Source of the DNA: Isochrysis galbana
Taxonomy: Eukaryota > Haptophyta > Isochrysidales > Isochrysidaceae
Assembly (NCBI GenBank): GCA_018136815.1
Contig: CM030933.1
Location: forward strand, 62,001 to 126,000
Length of the DNA stretch: 64,000 bases
Direction of reading: 5' to 3'
The stretch's first letter is position 1. The number at the start of each line of letters is the position of its first letter. Positions 20,222 to 30,623 of this stretch are shown here, piece by piece. Under the pieces are notes generated by a model, which saw nothing but the letters and a program-made list of their open reading frames with translations, was not told the origin of the DNA and made no database searches. The position numbers were made by a program, and so were the translations under genes.

Positions 20222-21190
20222 GTGGAATCTATCGCGGACACTCCGCCGCCGCTCTACCCTCGTCACTGCCTCTATGTCCGCGATCTCGTGGTCTGCCGTG
20301 CCGATGGCGACCGCGCAGCTCAAGGGTTCGTTCTCCCGGACGTTGCCCTCACGGTGAACAGCACCCTGGCTGACACTGGAGCGGGCCCGTCAGTAATCAC
20401 CACTGCTCTTCTCGATCGACTACCTGAAGACGCTTGCGTCGAACGCGTATCGGACGCTACCGTCCCCAACCTACATGGGCCGGACGGCCTTCCTCTCATC
20501 ACTAGGGGCCGGGCTAGCCTCGTCTTCTCCTTGTCCGGTCGCCTCTTCCGTCATTCGTTCGCGGTCATCGAAGGAAACGCGATGCTTCTGCTCGGGAACG
20601 ATTTTTTGGCCGCCCACTCCGCTACCATTTCTCTCGACGCCGCGAGCTCGGAAGGAAGCCTCCGCCTCCGTCCGGCCTCTGGCGATTCAGAAGACTCTTC
20701 AAGAGTCCTTTCCGAATGTGTAGTCAGAGTTTCCACGGCGCCGCCCCCAGTCGCGGACTCCGGCTTCGTCGGAGCTATCTCGATGTCACCCGGTCAGCCG
20801 CTGACTGTCGACTTTCTGGAGAGGTCGACGGCAACACGAGAGATCCCGGCCGGATCGGAGGGTGAGGCTGCTGCTGATGCTAGACAGCCACTCTATACAC
20901 CTCTCTTTGAGTCTGCCGACGAGTTTGCGGCCAAAGCTCCGGCGTCTACCTCGTCCGAATATCTTCTCTACACGGAGCAAGCGGTGACGATTCCTGCCTT
21001 CCACCGCGCAACCATCTGGGTCAGGGTTCCGCTAGCTCTCCGAGATCATTCGGACTGCGCGATGCTGGTCGACCGCCTACCAAATCGCGAGGCTCTCGAT
21101 TCGTCTCCTCTCGTAATGCCCACGGTGGTCACGCCCACGGACGATCATCGCATCGCGGTGACGATCGTCCACACCGGGTCAATGCGCTGA
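20222..21190 (+). pseudogene. E2 aspartic protease and downstream spacer
   Basis: NSTLADTGAGPSVITTALLD carries the active-site Asp-Thr-Gly (20372-20380), and LLLGNDFLAAHSA carries the second retropepsin signature. The downstream segment (FESADEFAAKAPASTSSEYL, IPAFHRATIWVRVPLALRD) matches E1. The frame ends at 21190; the expected continuation (LTLPSLHPIASLQVRFKL) resumes in another frame, so one indel separates the protease from RT. Confidence 0.82.
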
Positions 21191-21225
21191 CCCTGCCGTC
21201 TCTGCATCCGATAGCTTCGCTCCAG

Positions 21226-22300
21226 GTGCGTTTCAAGTTGCACCGGGGCTGGACTCCGACTGGAAGCGAGGGGGATGGTGACCCTGTCACCGCGCTGAGC
21301 GAGGAGCAACGATCTCTACTCGACTCAGCCACCATCGATCCAGACCGGCTTCTTTCCGACGATCAACGAGAAGAAGTACGCCAACTCTTGGCCCGGCGCA
21401 TCAAAGCTTTCGCGTTGCACCCGGGGCTCCAAACCATACGCACGTTCTCGAGGTGAGTTGCCACTCAACCCCGGCGCTGTTCCTCACCGGCACGCTCCGT
21501 CTAGAGTGGGCCGCGCAGGCGAGCTCATCATAGAAGAGGAGGTAGCCAGATGGAAGCCGCCGGCATTATTCGCAAGTCAAATTCGGCTTGGGCTTCCCGA
21601 GTAGTCCTGGTCAGCAAGAAAGATGGCTCCGTTCGATTCTGCGTGGACTACCGCGACACGAACGCCAAGCTACGCGTCGAGGATAGCCCTCTACCCCTCA
21701 TTGTAGAGGCTATTGATAGGCTAGCGTCCGGCCAAGGGCCGCTCAGTTCTCTCTTTTTATGTACTCTCGATTTAGCTCTGGTTTTTGGGGCATCCCGATC
21801 AAAAGAATCGCACAAACATATCACCGCTTTCCACTACCCACCGCGGCAAATACGAGTTCAACTTTCTACCGTTCGGCATCCAATCAGGTCCCTCCTACAT
21901 GTGCCGCTTGATGGACATCGTTCTCGGTGCGCTAGCGTGGGAGATCTGCATGCCTTACCTCGATGATGTGGGCATCTGGTCAACGGGCGTGGGACCTTCC
22001 GAAGAGGCCAGGGCACAGGCTTCGTTCGAGCAAATGCTTCACCGGCTAGACCTCGTTCTCGAACGGCTAGAGTGGGCCGGCCTGACCTGCAAGATGTCCA
22101 AGTGTGTCTTCTTTGCCACCTCTACGGAGTACCTCGGTCACGTGTCTCGAGGGAAGGTCTCAAGATGGACCCGAAGAAGGTCGCAGCTGTCGCCGACATC
22201 GACCCCGTCATCCATCAACTCCTTGAAGCGGTTCGATCTTCCTCGGCCTTTGCTCCTACTATCGTCGATTCATTCGCCAATTCGCCGCTAAGGCTGCTCC
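21226..22300 (+). pseudogene. E2 reverse transcriptase, split by frameshifts
   Basis: RT sequence in three frames: 21226-21456 (N-terminal ALSEEQRSLLDSATIDPDRL), 21550-21790 (SAWASRVVLVSKKDGSVRFC, VDYRDTNAKLRVEDSPLPL, LCTLDLA) and 21785-22150 (HRGKYEFNFLPFGIQSGPSY, MPYLDDVGIWSTG with Tyr-Leu-Asp-Asp at 21955-21966, EYLGHV). The catalytic aspartates are intact, but at least three indels break the ORF. Confidence 0.82.
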
Positions 22301-22800
22301 CCTCACTGCTCTCACGCGGAAGGCTGCGACGTGGCAAAGGAGTCCCAGTCCGAGGAGTGTCGCCGAGCTATCCAAGAGCTCAAGACAGCGATCACTTCGG
22401 AGCCCGTCTTGACTCCACCCAGGGATGATCGGCCCTTCATCGTCAAGACCGATGGGGCTAGCAAGTTGGGTATCGCCGGCATCCTCTCGCAGCTAGGAGA
22501 CGATAACCGTGAACGAGTCGTTGGGTACTACGCTCGCAGTCTCACCTCGGCCGAACGCCATTGGACGGTGACCGAGATTGGAACTCTTGGCCGCCCTGGA
22601 ATCCATCCGAAATTGGCGACCCTACCTTTGGGGGCGTCGGTTCAAGTTAGTCGTCGACCACTCCGCGCTGGCGATGGCTGCATACCATGAAGGATCAAGT
22701 AGCCGGTGGGCCAGCCTCTCGGCTGACTCGGTGGGCTCTCAAGTTGGCTGAGTACCGGTTCGACGTCGAACATAAACCAGGAGCTGTTCATCAGGATGCT
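22301..22800 (+). pseudogene. E2 RNase H domain, split
   Basis: Frame 22331-22690 contains PVLTPPRDDRPFIVKTDGAS and SAERHWTVTEIG. The frame is then lost, and KDQVAGGPASRLTRWALKLA, followed by HKPGAVHQDADGLSRLASLE, resumes at 22687. It matches E1 RNase H throughout. Confidence 0.75.
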
Positions 22801-24246
22801 GACGGGCTGTCCCGGCTAGCATCCCTGGAGCCGGAACACGAAGACGAACCACTCGCCGGCCCAGCGTCGTTAGCGGTACGTGAGCCTGGCTCAGAGTCTC
22901 TAGCCGAGCATGAACGGTCTCATCCGGTGGCTGCCATCACGCGCTCCGTAGCTACGGCGCGAGGGCTTCAAGCTTTGGACCGATCTCGTCGTCGAGCCTC
23001 CGATTCCGGGCCCGCCATCCAGTCCAGTTATTTGGCTCCGGGTACGCCGACTTCCGAAGAGATGAGAGCGGCCCTGGCGGAAGATCCGTTCGTAGAGCCA
23101 CTCCTAGGCTCAGGAGAGACGGCCAACCACGAGCCATCAGGCCAAGGGTCGCCTCCGCCGGCCGCCGCCTCAGGCCCCATTGCCGACGATGATTCGTGTT
23201 CCAGTTCTGTCGCTCCCGCTCCCGCTCAGCAATCCAAGATGTTTCGCCGTTTCGTCGTTCACGATGGCTCGTCTAACTATCGCACCGTTCCTGACTCCAC
23301 CGACCCGGACTCGCTAGTGCTCTATGTTCCGCCTCCTTGCGGTCTCGCTACCTTTTTGCCTACCACGATCGCTCCGGTCACCTTGGAGTTTCTCGTATGT
23401 CCGGTCTTCTTCGTACTCGGGTATACTGGCCTGGCATGTCTTCCGACGTTGCATCCTACGTCCGGGAATGCCACGAGTGCACCCTCGCCAAGCCGCTACC
23501 TAGGGCTCTAGCGTCGCCCTCCGGTCTCTCCGTGGCACCTACCCCTTTGATGTGGTCTACTGCGACGTGCTCGCACTGGCTCCCACTCACAACTTCGTGC
23601 CTGGAGTCTCGGGTTTACGACAAGCTGGTCGTCTTCATCGACTCGCTCACTCGATGGATTGAGGCTGAGCCTTCGAATGGGGATCCTCGTCGAGGATGGC
23701 CTTGGACATGTTCATCCGCTTGATTGTGACGCGTTATGGAGTCCTAGGCAGCTTCGACCGACGCCGGTTCGAATCTATGTTCGGTTCTTGTTTCGCGTAT
23801 TCTGGAGCTCACCGGGACTGATTTGTCGAGTACAGAGCCGTATCGACATGAGGTGTAGGCTTCGTCGAACGCGCTCAGCAAACGCTCATCCGTTTGATGC
23901 GCGCCTCGAATGAGGGTGGCAGCCATTGGGTCGACCATTTGCCGTTCCTACTCCTCTCGTTGAGGGCTTCTTCCGGTCGTGTCACCTCCCGGTCTCCAGC
24001 GTCTTTGATCTTTGGGCGTGAGCTGCGTCTGCCCGCTCAACTTCTGATCCGAAGTCCGTTTCGCCAACTGCTCTCGAGGCGGCGTCCGCCGACGTTCGCT
24101 CGTACGCATCCAGGCTCAATGCGAGCCTCCGCCTCTCTTGGTCCAGCGCTCTCGAGGCTACCCTAGCCGCTCAGGCTGAGTCAGTCCGTGACGCTACCAT
24201 CAAGTCTCAAAGACCAGCTCGTTTCGAACCTGGGGATCGCGTCTGC
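22801..24246 (+). pseudogene. E2 integrase, split by frameshifts
   Basis: The pieces are 22801-23340 (N-terminal extension, Ser/Ala/Pro-rich), 23337-23723 (AYHDRSGHLGVSRMSGLLRT, CHECTLAKPLPRALASPSGL, LVVFIDSLTRWIEAEPSNGD) and 23894-24166 (GGSHWVDHLPFLLLSLRASS, FGRELRLPAQLL). The zinc-binding His and Cys pairs are visible. The second catalytic Asp region near 23755 is out of frame. The copy is inactive as assembled. Confidence 0.78.
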
Positions 24247-24723
24247 ATGCGATTACCAGGCCATGCCAACAAGTTGCAATTCATCTACTCGGGTCCCTAC
24301 CGCGTCGTAGAGGCTCTGTCCGACACTAGGTACCGACTCCGTGATCTGGAGAACCGGTTAGTCAAGGAGGAGGTGCATATCTCGAACCTCCGGCCGTATC
24401 ATACTTTCGTTGATGAAGAGCCGCTGGCTGACGACGAGTACATCGTTGAAAAGTTGCTCGATCGTCGTAGCCATGGCGATTCTATCGAGTACCTCGTGAA
24501 GTGGCGTGGCTATTCTATTCGAGAAGCCACCTGGGAGCCTCGTTCCGAGTTGCTCCGTCGTTGTTCTGATTTGCTTGATGAGTATGATCGCTCCGTCGAA
24601 GAGACTTGTCCAGAAGATGTTGAGTCCCCGGAAGCAACTTCTTCGTCGGCCAGGGATACTCCTCTTCCTCCCGTTCTCGATGCGCCGTCTTCGCGCACTC
24701 GATCCAGGCTCCATCCTCGTTGA
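24247..24723 (+). CDS. E2 integrase C-terminus with chromodomain
   Basis: An uninterrupted frame with the GPY-like module (FIYSGPYRVVEALSDTRYRL, HISNLRPYHT) and a chromodomain (YIVEKLLDRRSHGDSIEYLV, KWRGYSIREATWEPR). Cage aromatics (Tyr, Trp, Trp) are conserved relative to E1. A Ser/Pro tail follows. It would target integration to marked nucleosomes, as chromoviral chromodomains do. Confidence 0.85.
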   Translation: MRLPGHANKLQFIYSGPYRVVEALSDTRYRLRDLENRLVKEEVHISNLRPYHTFVDEEPLADDEYIVEKLLDRRSHGDSIEYLVKWRGYSIREATWEPRSELLRRCSDLLDEYDRSVEETCPEDVESPEATSSSARDTPLPPVLDAPSSRTRSRLHPR

Positions 24724-25109
24724 TCCCATGTCTTGGGTAAGGGACCCGTCCCTCTAGGCTAGCCCCACGCCTCGGCTAGGGCTCCGAGTTCAAGTTTCCG
24801 TCCGAGCGAATCATGGAGGTGCTGAACGCGTGCTGCCTGCGCTCTACACCCGGCGCAACACCCGAGCAAAGCTCCTGTAAAAGGGAGAAGTGGGTGGGGC
24901 AGTGCGTACGAAAGAGGCCGCCGCGTTAAGCCGCCGATTTCGTGCTCGCTTTGGATCCAAAGGGTGTTCTTGTCTCCACGTTTCGCTCGCTATGTTCCGT
25001 TGCTTCTTGTTCCGATTCTGACCTCTGGTCAGCCCAAGTTCCAGGTTCCAGGTCTCTGTTTCCAGGTTCACCGCTCGACATCGGGAGACGTCTCGATCTT
25101 AGTCGGGGG
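24724..25109 (+). other. E2 3' noncoding region and polypurine tract
   Basis: Similar to E1 8402-8605, especially 24850-24957 (cctgtaaaagggagaa and the ccgccgcg dyad). The tract at 25102-25109 (gtcggggg) directly precedes the LTR. Confidence 0.6.
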
Positions 25110-26411
25110 TGTCGCATTCATCCTAGATGATGCGATTTCCAGGCTCTTGTTTCCAGGTCCTTCGCCGTGCGGCCACACGGTGAAGCTCAGGTACATCTAG
25201 GTTGGTAGGGTTTCGTCCCTAGCGATCTAGAATTCGAGTTCTCGTTTCGTTCCTTCTAGCCTGTTTGTCAGGTCTAGATTCCAGGTTTCCTCCTTTCGGG
25301 TAATCTTACCTAAAGGAGCCAGGTCGCCTGTTGCTCGCTGCGCGCTTGTCTCAGGCTCTCGAGTTACCTTGTGAAGGCTTGTTTAGCTTCTTGCAAGGCT
25401 TGTTGTTTCTTGTTGGGTTCCGGTTCTTTCTTGGGACCTGCTGACTTTCGTTGTTGTCCAGGCCTGTTCTTCGTAGGTTCTGCTTGGCCTGGTTAGGGGT
25501 TTCGTTGAATCCCGCGTTCGGCGTTTGGCGTTCGTCTTGGCGTTCGGAAATTTCCTCTCACATTCCCTAGGTCCGCTACCCCTTGGCTTGTAGGTCCTTG
25601 CTTCTTTCTTCTCGGTCAAGGTTTTGGCGAGCGAGTCGGTTGCTCTAGCCCGCTCGAGATTTGAGGTTTAATTGCCATCTCCCCTTGGAGATCGGTGTAG
25701 GTTCGCTTCCTAGGTGAGGGAATCTTTCCCCTTGATGCAAGTTACATGCAAGCCTTGGCCCCTTTGGTGTTTTCTTCCCCTTGGTTACTACTCAGGGTTG
25801 TTCGTTAGAAGCGTCTAGAAGGTTCACGCTCAACGGCAAGATTTCCTCTGTCGTGAAGACATCTCGTGCGATCTGTATCCAAAGTGATCGCCGTGGTCGC
25901 GCGACAGGACGCTCCCCTTCGGACTCTCCGCTACGTGGGAAGTTACAACGGAGACACGCTCCGGCCGTCGCTGCGGAGTCTCTCTCTCTCTCGCTCTCTC
26001 TCTCCGTCTCTCGCGACGTGTTTGAGTTATCGGTGATTTGGGGTCGCGGTTGCTTGATAATTTGCTTTGTTTGGGTGAATGATTCCGGTGTGTTCGTGAG
26101 TCGGTGTACCTGTTGTTCTCAGGCTCTTTGTCCGTCGTTGTTCGCTGCGTCGCTGCACTCTAGCAGCCTAGGCTCCCTCCCTGAGGGAAGAGTTCTTTGT
26201 AGGTCTAACAATCTCTCAAAACCCAACACACTAGGGCCGCTAGGAGCGCCTCGCCGCCCCACAGCCCTTCGTTCGCCGTTCGTTCCCCGACTCAGTCCAG
26301 AATTTCATTCACCCGACTCCCGGTGGGGAGGAGGGCCAAAGCGCCGCGCTAGCCGCCGGTGCTGCTCGCGACGGAGTGGCTCAGAGCCCTCCGGCTCCGC
26401 TCGACTCGACA
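25110..26411 (+). repeat. E2 3' LTR
   Basis: 1,302 bp, starts TGTCGCATTCATCC and ends CTCGACTCGACA. Nearly identical to 13268-14564, with a CT tract at about 25979-26008. Confidence 0.93.
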
Positions 26412-26689
26412 GCAGGTAGAAGGCTAGTGAAGAGCTGGGTGGCACAAGGGGGGAAGGGTGCTTGCGCTTGCCGCGGCAGGGAGTCCTGTCATGAGTGAGC
26501 GCTAGTCCCATTCCTTTGCCGCTTCGCGATCCATAAAAATTTGCTAAAAATTAAATTAACATGTTCACATGCAAGCAAATTTGGCTCCGGCGAGAATTTC
26601 GAGAATTTTTTTTTGAAATTTGGGTCCATCATCGAAATAAAAAATTTTGACCGAAATTTGGGTCACGCGGGAGCGAAATTTGCAAGCCG
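26412..26689. other. Flank of E2, AT-rich, no gene seen
   Basis: After a short GC-rich part the sequence from 26527 is AT-rich, with repeated aaatttgggtc-type words that recur near 27915-27990. This suggests a degenerate repeat family beside both places. Confidence 0.4.
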
Positions 26690-26889
26690 ATGGCGATTGA
26701 ACGCTTTTCCATCTGTGGGGTGATGGCGATTGAACGCTTTTCCATCCGTGGGGTGATGGCGATTGAACGCTTTTCCATCTGTGGGGTGATGGCGATTGAA
26801 CGCTTTTCCATCTGTGGGGTGATGGCGATTGAACGCTTTTCCATCTGTGGGATGATGGCGATTGAACGCTTCTCGCCTCATGTGGCTGG
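26690..26889. repeat. 33-bp tandem array, about six copies
   Basis: The unit begins atggcgattgaacgctttt and is 33 bp. The first five copies are almost identical and the sixth is diverged. Because 33 is divisible by three, the array is open in several frames; it reads MAIERFSICGV repeated on + and MEKRSIAITPQ repeated on -. Confidence 0.92.
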
Positions 26890-27995
26890 GTGCTGGGTGG
26901 GGAGCCCTCATCGTCTCGACGTCAGTGTTATTGCGGTTCAATTGCAACCAGCGCAGGACGGAGGAGGAAGGTTCCGCGTGATTTGTAATTGGTTCGTATG
27001 TGGTGTGCCGAGGTGCCGAGGTGTATGAAGATGTCATCTAATGTGTTATCAATGATCTATCTATGTATCAATAAGCAAAATGAGATGAGTGCAACTGTGG
27101 GTGTCATTCATATTCTGTGCGACGAGTGAGGGCGTGCATGCTCTGCGCGAGTTATAGATAGCGAGCGAGTGCTTAGAGACAGCTATTAGCTGTTGCATGT
27201 CAGTGCCACAGCTCACAGCCAGGAAAGAGAGCAGAGAGGAGGGGAGAGGGAGAGAGGGCAGAGAGAGGGAAGGGCTGGAGGAGAGTGGAGACAGGGTGGA
27301 GGCTGGGGGAGGGGGAGCCGAGCGTCGGGCGACGGGCGACGACGCGCCGACGCGACGACAGATTAAAGGTATAGTTATATGCTATTATAATAGTAGATTG
27401 TGGATATTTCTTGAGATATTTGGGGGTGTGGCTTGGATATATCCTGGATATTTTTGATGGATATTTGGGCAAAAAATTGTGGATATCCTGGCCTACCCCT
27501 ATTGGCAGGTCGGCCGTGTTGGCCTCTCGACCAACAGTATGCTGCCATGAGAGGTACGTGGGAATAATGTCCAAGTTAGGGGTCGATAAAAATTATATAC
27601 ATAAATAGACGGGAGACGGGAGGGGTGTAACAAAAAAGGGAACCCCGAGTTGCACCTTCTTGTTAAGTAAGGCTAAGGCCGCCTCTAAAATATCTAAAAT
27701 GAAAATGATGTGTATAGTGTAGTGCCAAAAAGTGCGGCGGGCCGCGCATATGTACGTAGTAAGATGTGTGAAAACCACGCGAGCACATACATGTGTGCGT
27801 GTAGGTCATAGGCAACCGCGTAGTCGCCTGCCGAAGTGCCGAACACACCGACCTAGGGCCTAGGGCCTAGGGCACCGACCGACGTGCCGGCGTCCGCGGC
27901 GGCGCTCGAAGCAAATTTCGAACGAAATGACCCCCAAAATTTGGGTCAGGGCAAGCAAAAATTCGAAACGAATTTGGGTGGGTCCGAAACGAAAT
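26890..27995. other. No gene supported
   Basis: Mixed sequence with a purine-rich stretch (27225-27320), a region with repeated ggatatttgg-like words (27400-27490) and three copies of cctaggg near 27852-27872. ORFs here are short and low in complexity. Confidence 0.4.
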
Positions 27996-28095
27996 NNNNN
28001 NNNNNNNNNNNNNNNNNNNNNNNNNNNNNNNNNNNNNNNNNNNNNNNNNNNNNNNNNNNNNNNNNNNNNNNNNNNNNNNNNNNNNNNNNNNNNNN
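27996..28095. other. Assembly gap (100 N)
   Basis: Exactly 100 N, next to a long GA microsatellite that probably caused the break. Confidence 0.95.
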
Positions 28096-28130
28096 AGACT
28101 TGGAGGGATGAGAAGGGGTAACGAGAAGCG

Positions 28131-28352
<222 letters not shown>

Positions 28353-28421
28353 GCCGTTGGTCGTTGGTGGGAAATGCCGCGGGGGGGGGGGAGGGGGAAG
28401 GGGGGAAGGGGGGGGGTCCCG

Positions 28422-28653
28422 TTCACATTCACAGGGAAATCCGGGGCGGGGGCCTACCGCTGCGTCTTATTCACATACACAGGGAAATCGGGAAATCCAG
28501 GGGGAGGGGTCCCGCAGTCCCATTCACATTCACAGGGAAATCCAGGGGCCAGTGGCAGGGGGTCCCGCTGTCCCATTCATATTCACATATTCACATTCAT
28601 ATGGAGAAAAGGAAAAGAGAAAGAGAAAGAGAAAGAGAAAGAGAAAGAGAAAG
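28422..28653. repeat. Minisatellite of cacagggaaatcc units and a gaaaga tract
   Basis: About four copies of a unit with cattcaca and cacagggaaatcc(a/g)gggg, then a tandem aaagag hexamer at 28611-28653. Confidence 0.8.
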
Positions 28654-29210
28654 AGGTCAGCATTATTGGTCGTTCTCGATTCTCATCTTACCTCTCTCAC
28701 AAGTCCGCCACAGCCTCTAACAAATAACAAATGATTGGCGTGTGCGTGTGTGTGCGCGCGCGCCGCACCGCATCGTGCGTCGTACCACGCGTCCACCGCC
28801 CACCGCCCATCGCCCAATAACAATAACGACGTGTGTCGTGTGTAGAAGAAGAAGTTCTTGACTCTTGACTCCTTGATCCTTGATCCTTGCTATTTGCTAC
28901 GTCTGTGTGGCGATGTTGTGGTGTTGCGTCGCCGCCGCCATCACTCATCAATTTGCTCTTGCTCTTGGCTCTTGGGATGATCATATGATAATCTACAGCT
29001 ACAGCGGACAGCGGCTTGGATGTTACATGTTACACTTACACTCGAAAATCAAAAATCGGCGATCGCACCGACCGTTCGGGGAAAAAATGGCTATAGGCTA
29101 CACCGAGAGGCGAAAGGCGTATGAATACTCTAATGACTAATGACTAATGACTAAAGAATCATGCCGGCGGTCGTCAGCGATTGTAGATTGTACTCGTACT
29201 CCTACTAATC
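28654..29210. other. No gene seen
   Basis: Includes a (tg/cg) tract near 28738-28763 and short duplicated words (cttgactc, taatgacta). No supported gene; this is pre-insertion host sequence left of the non-LTR insertion. Confidence 0.4.
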
Positions 29211-29226
29211 TTAGTACTATTATTAT
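29211..29226 (+). repeat. Target-site duplication, left copy
   Basis: ttagtactattattat, identical to 29834-29849. It flanks the non-LTR insertion. Confidence 0.85.
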
Positions 29227-29833
29227 AGGTGACTTTTACAAAGTAGAATTTGACAACTACACTTTCCACCACGTGCCGGTCATCGAAAAAACCCTTAGCA
29301 GATTTACGGTCCTCGCCAGAGGGCTCGCCCCCCCAGACAAGCCCTCGACCGCACGCACTAGCATAGCCTCACAAGGGAGAAAACCGAAGCTCAAGTCCCC
29401 GCGTGAGCTTTGCGCACCTGTCTTTACATTCAACGATAAAGGCACACTGATGTTAGGCGGCAACCTGGCCGCAATAGCCAATGCACTCCAACTAACGGAA
29501 AAGCTAGCTTAACCGCGCATAAGCCGTCACGCCGATTCACTCACCCGCCCTGCCTCAACCCCCGAAAGCACGGAAACACGCCGCCCATCTCATAGGTCTA
29601 CAAAAAAAACAATATAGAAACCGATAGCCCGATGGTACAGGAGGAAGGAGTGGAAAAACCTATCGGTGATCGGTGCACACCGTCTGCTGCAGGAAATCCC
29701 ATACACCCAGCCCCTAGGTAGCGCACGAGGGACGGGCCGCAAGGCAGGTGGAGGGGGGATGAGAGCGGCGGGCGAGGCTGCATGTGTTAGAGTGCAGAGT
29801 CGCGCGCGCGGCGAGAATATTAAGAAGTTTTTT
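29227..29833 (+). mobile_element. 5'-truncated non-LTR retrotransposon insertion (LINE-B copy 1)
   Basis: 607 bp between perfect 16-bp direct repeats. It carries the end of an ORF (GDFYKVEFDNYTFHHVPVIE and onward to IANALQLTEKLA, TAA at 29510-29512), a roughly 300-bp 3' UTR, and a 3' end of attaagaag followed by Ts. Copy 2 (41351-41727, opposite strand) shares the EKLA stop context, much of the 3' UTR and the same end. Truncation at the 5' side, a fixed 3' end and a long target duplication are the signature of target-primed reverse transcription. No RT is present, so family assignment rests on these features. Confidence 0.8.
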
Positions 29834-29849
29834 TTAGTACTATTATTAT
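29834..29849 (+). repeat. Target-site duplication, right copy
   Basis: ttagtactattattat, same as 29211-29226. It ends 36 bp before the start codon of the dephospho-CoA kinase gene. Confidence 0.85.
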
Positions 29850-29885
29850 CTTATTCTGGTGGTGGTTGGCGCAGCAGCGCGCACG

Positions 29886-30623
29886 ATGGCTCCGCTGCAG
29901 ATCGTCGGGCTGACGGGCGGCATCGCCTGCGGCAAATCAGCGGTCTCTGCGGTGGCCAGCTCGCTCGGTCTACGCGTGATCGACATGGACGAGATCAGCC
30001 GGCGTGTCGTTCGCCGCGGCCTCCCTGCGCACGCCGCGATCGTCAAGGCATTCGGGACGCAGGTGTTGCGGCCCGACGGAGAGCTCGACCGCGCTGCTCT
30101 CGGCCAGCTCGTCTTCGCTGACCGCCAGAAGCGGCGTGCGCTGAACTCGGCGACGCACAGGCCGATGCTCATCCAGCTTCTCGCCGAGCTCGACGACGCG
30201 ATGTCGTGCGGGGAGAGGGCCGTGCTGATCGACGCACCCCTCCTTTTCGAGACGGGGCTGCACTGGCTCTGTGCCTTCATCATCGTAGTCAGCCTTTCGG
30301 AGGCGACGCAGCTTGAGCGGCTGCAGAGACGGGACGGATTCTCTGAGGAAGAGGCGCGGCGTCGCGTTGCATCGCAGATGCCTCTCACCCTCAAGGTCGC
30401 GAGGGCCGACACCGTCATCGACAATGAGGCAGACCTACATGTCTTACGCCAGCAAGCTATGTCCGCACTCAGGGCTGCAGGAGCTGTGCCTGGGCAGGGT
30501 GATGGTGCTCGAATTGTCCGCTTGCCTCGCACACGGAGCAGGGTTGTGGATGTTGTGCTGTGGTTAGTTCTAGCTGTAGTACGAGTGGCAGGCGTGACTC
30601 CATTGCCACAGGCGAACCTATAG
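29886..30623 (+). CDS. COAE: Dephospho-CoA kinase
   Basis: It phosphorylates the 3' hydroxyl of dephospho-CoA with ATP, the last step of coenzyme A synthesis. The single-exon ORF of 245 aa has the Walker A loop GLTGGIACGKS at residues 7-17, RVIDMDEISRRVV (substrate-side Asp residues), VLIDAPLLFETGL and the lid region QLERLQRRDGFSEEEARRRV, then IDNEADLHVL, all in family order. Length is a little above bacterial CoaE (about 200 aa) because of a C-terminal extension containing a hydrophobic stretch (VVDVVLWLVLAVVRVAGV) that might anchor it to a membrane. The ATG at 29886 is chosen because the P-loop follows directly. A non-LTR insertion ends 36 bp upstream, so the native promoter has been displaced by about 0.6 kb. 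Confidence 0.93.
   Translation: MAPLQIVGLTGGIACGKSAVSAVASSLGLRVIDMDEISRRVVRRGLPAHAAIVKAFGTQVLRPDGELDRAALGQLVFADRQKRRALNSATHRPMLIQLLAELDDAMSCGERAVLIDAPLLFETGLHWLCAFIIVVSLSEATQLERLQRRDGFSEEEARRRVASQMPLTLKVARADTVIDNEADLHVLRQQAMSALRAAGAVPGQGDGARIVRLPRTRSRVVDVVLWLVLAVVRVAGVTPLPQANL

Larger units (their letters stand above)
13268..26411 (+). mobile_element. Ty3/gypsy chromovirus element E2, full length with methyltransferase
   Basis: Complete LTR retrotransposon of about 13.1 kb. Its two LTRs (13268-14564 and 25110-26411) are nearly identical and bounded by TG...CA. The internal part encodes gag, a Pro/Ser linker, a cytosine-C5-like methyltransferase, a second linker, protease, RT, RNase H, integrase and chromodomain, in the same order as E1. 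Near identity of the LTRs indicates recent insertion, yet most ORFs are split by one-base indels. No matching 5-bp target duplication is seen (ggttt before, gcagg after), and no clear tRNA primer-binding site follows the 5' LTR. Confidence 0.92.
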
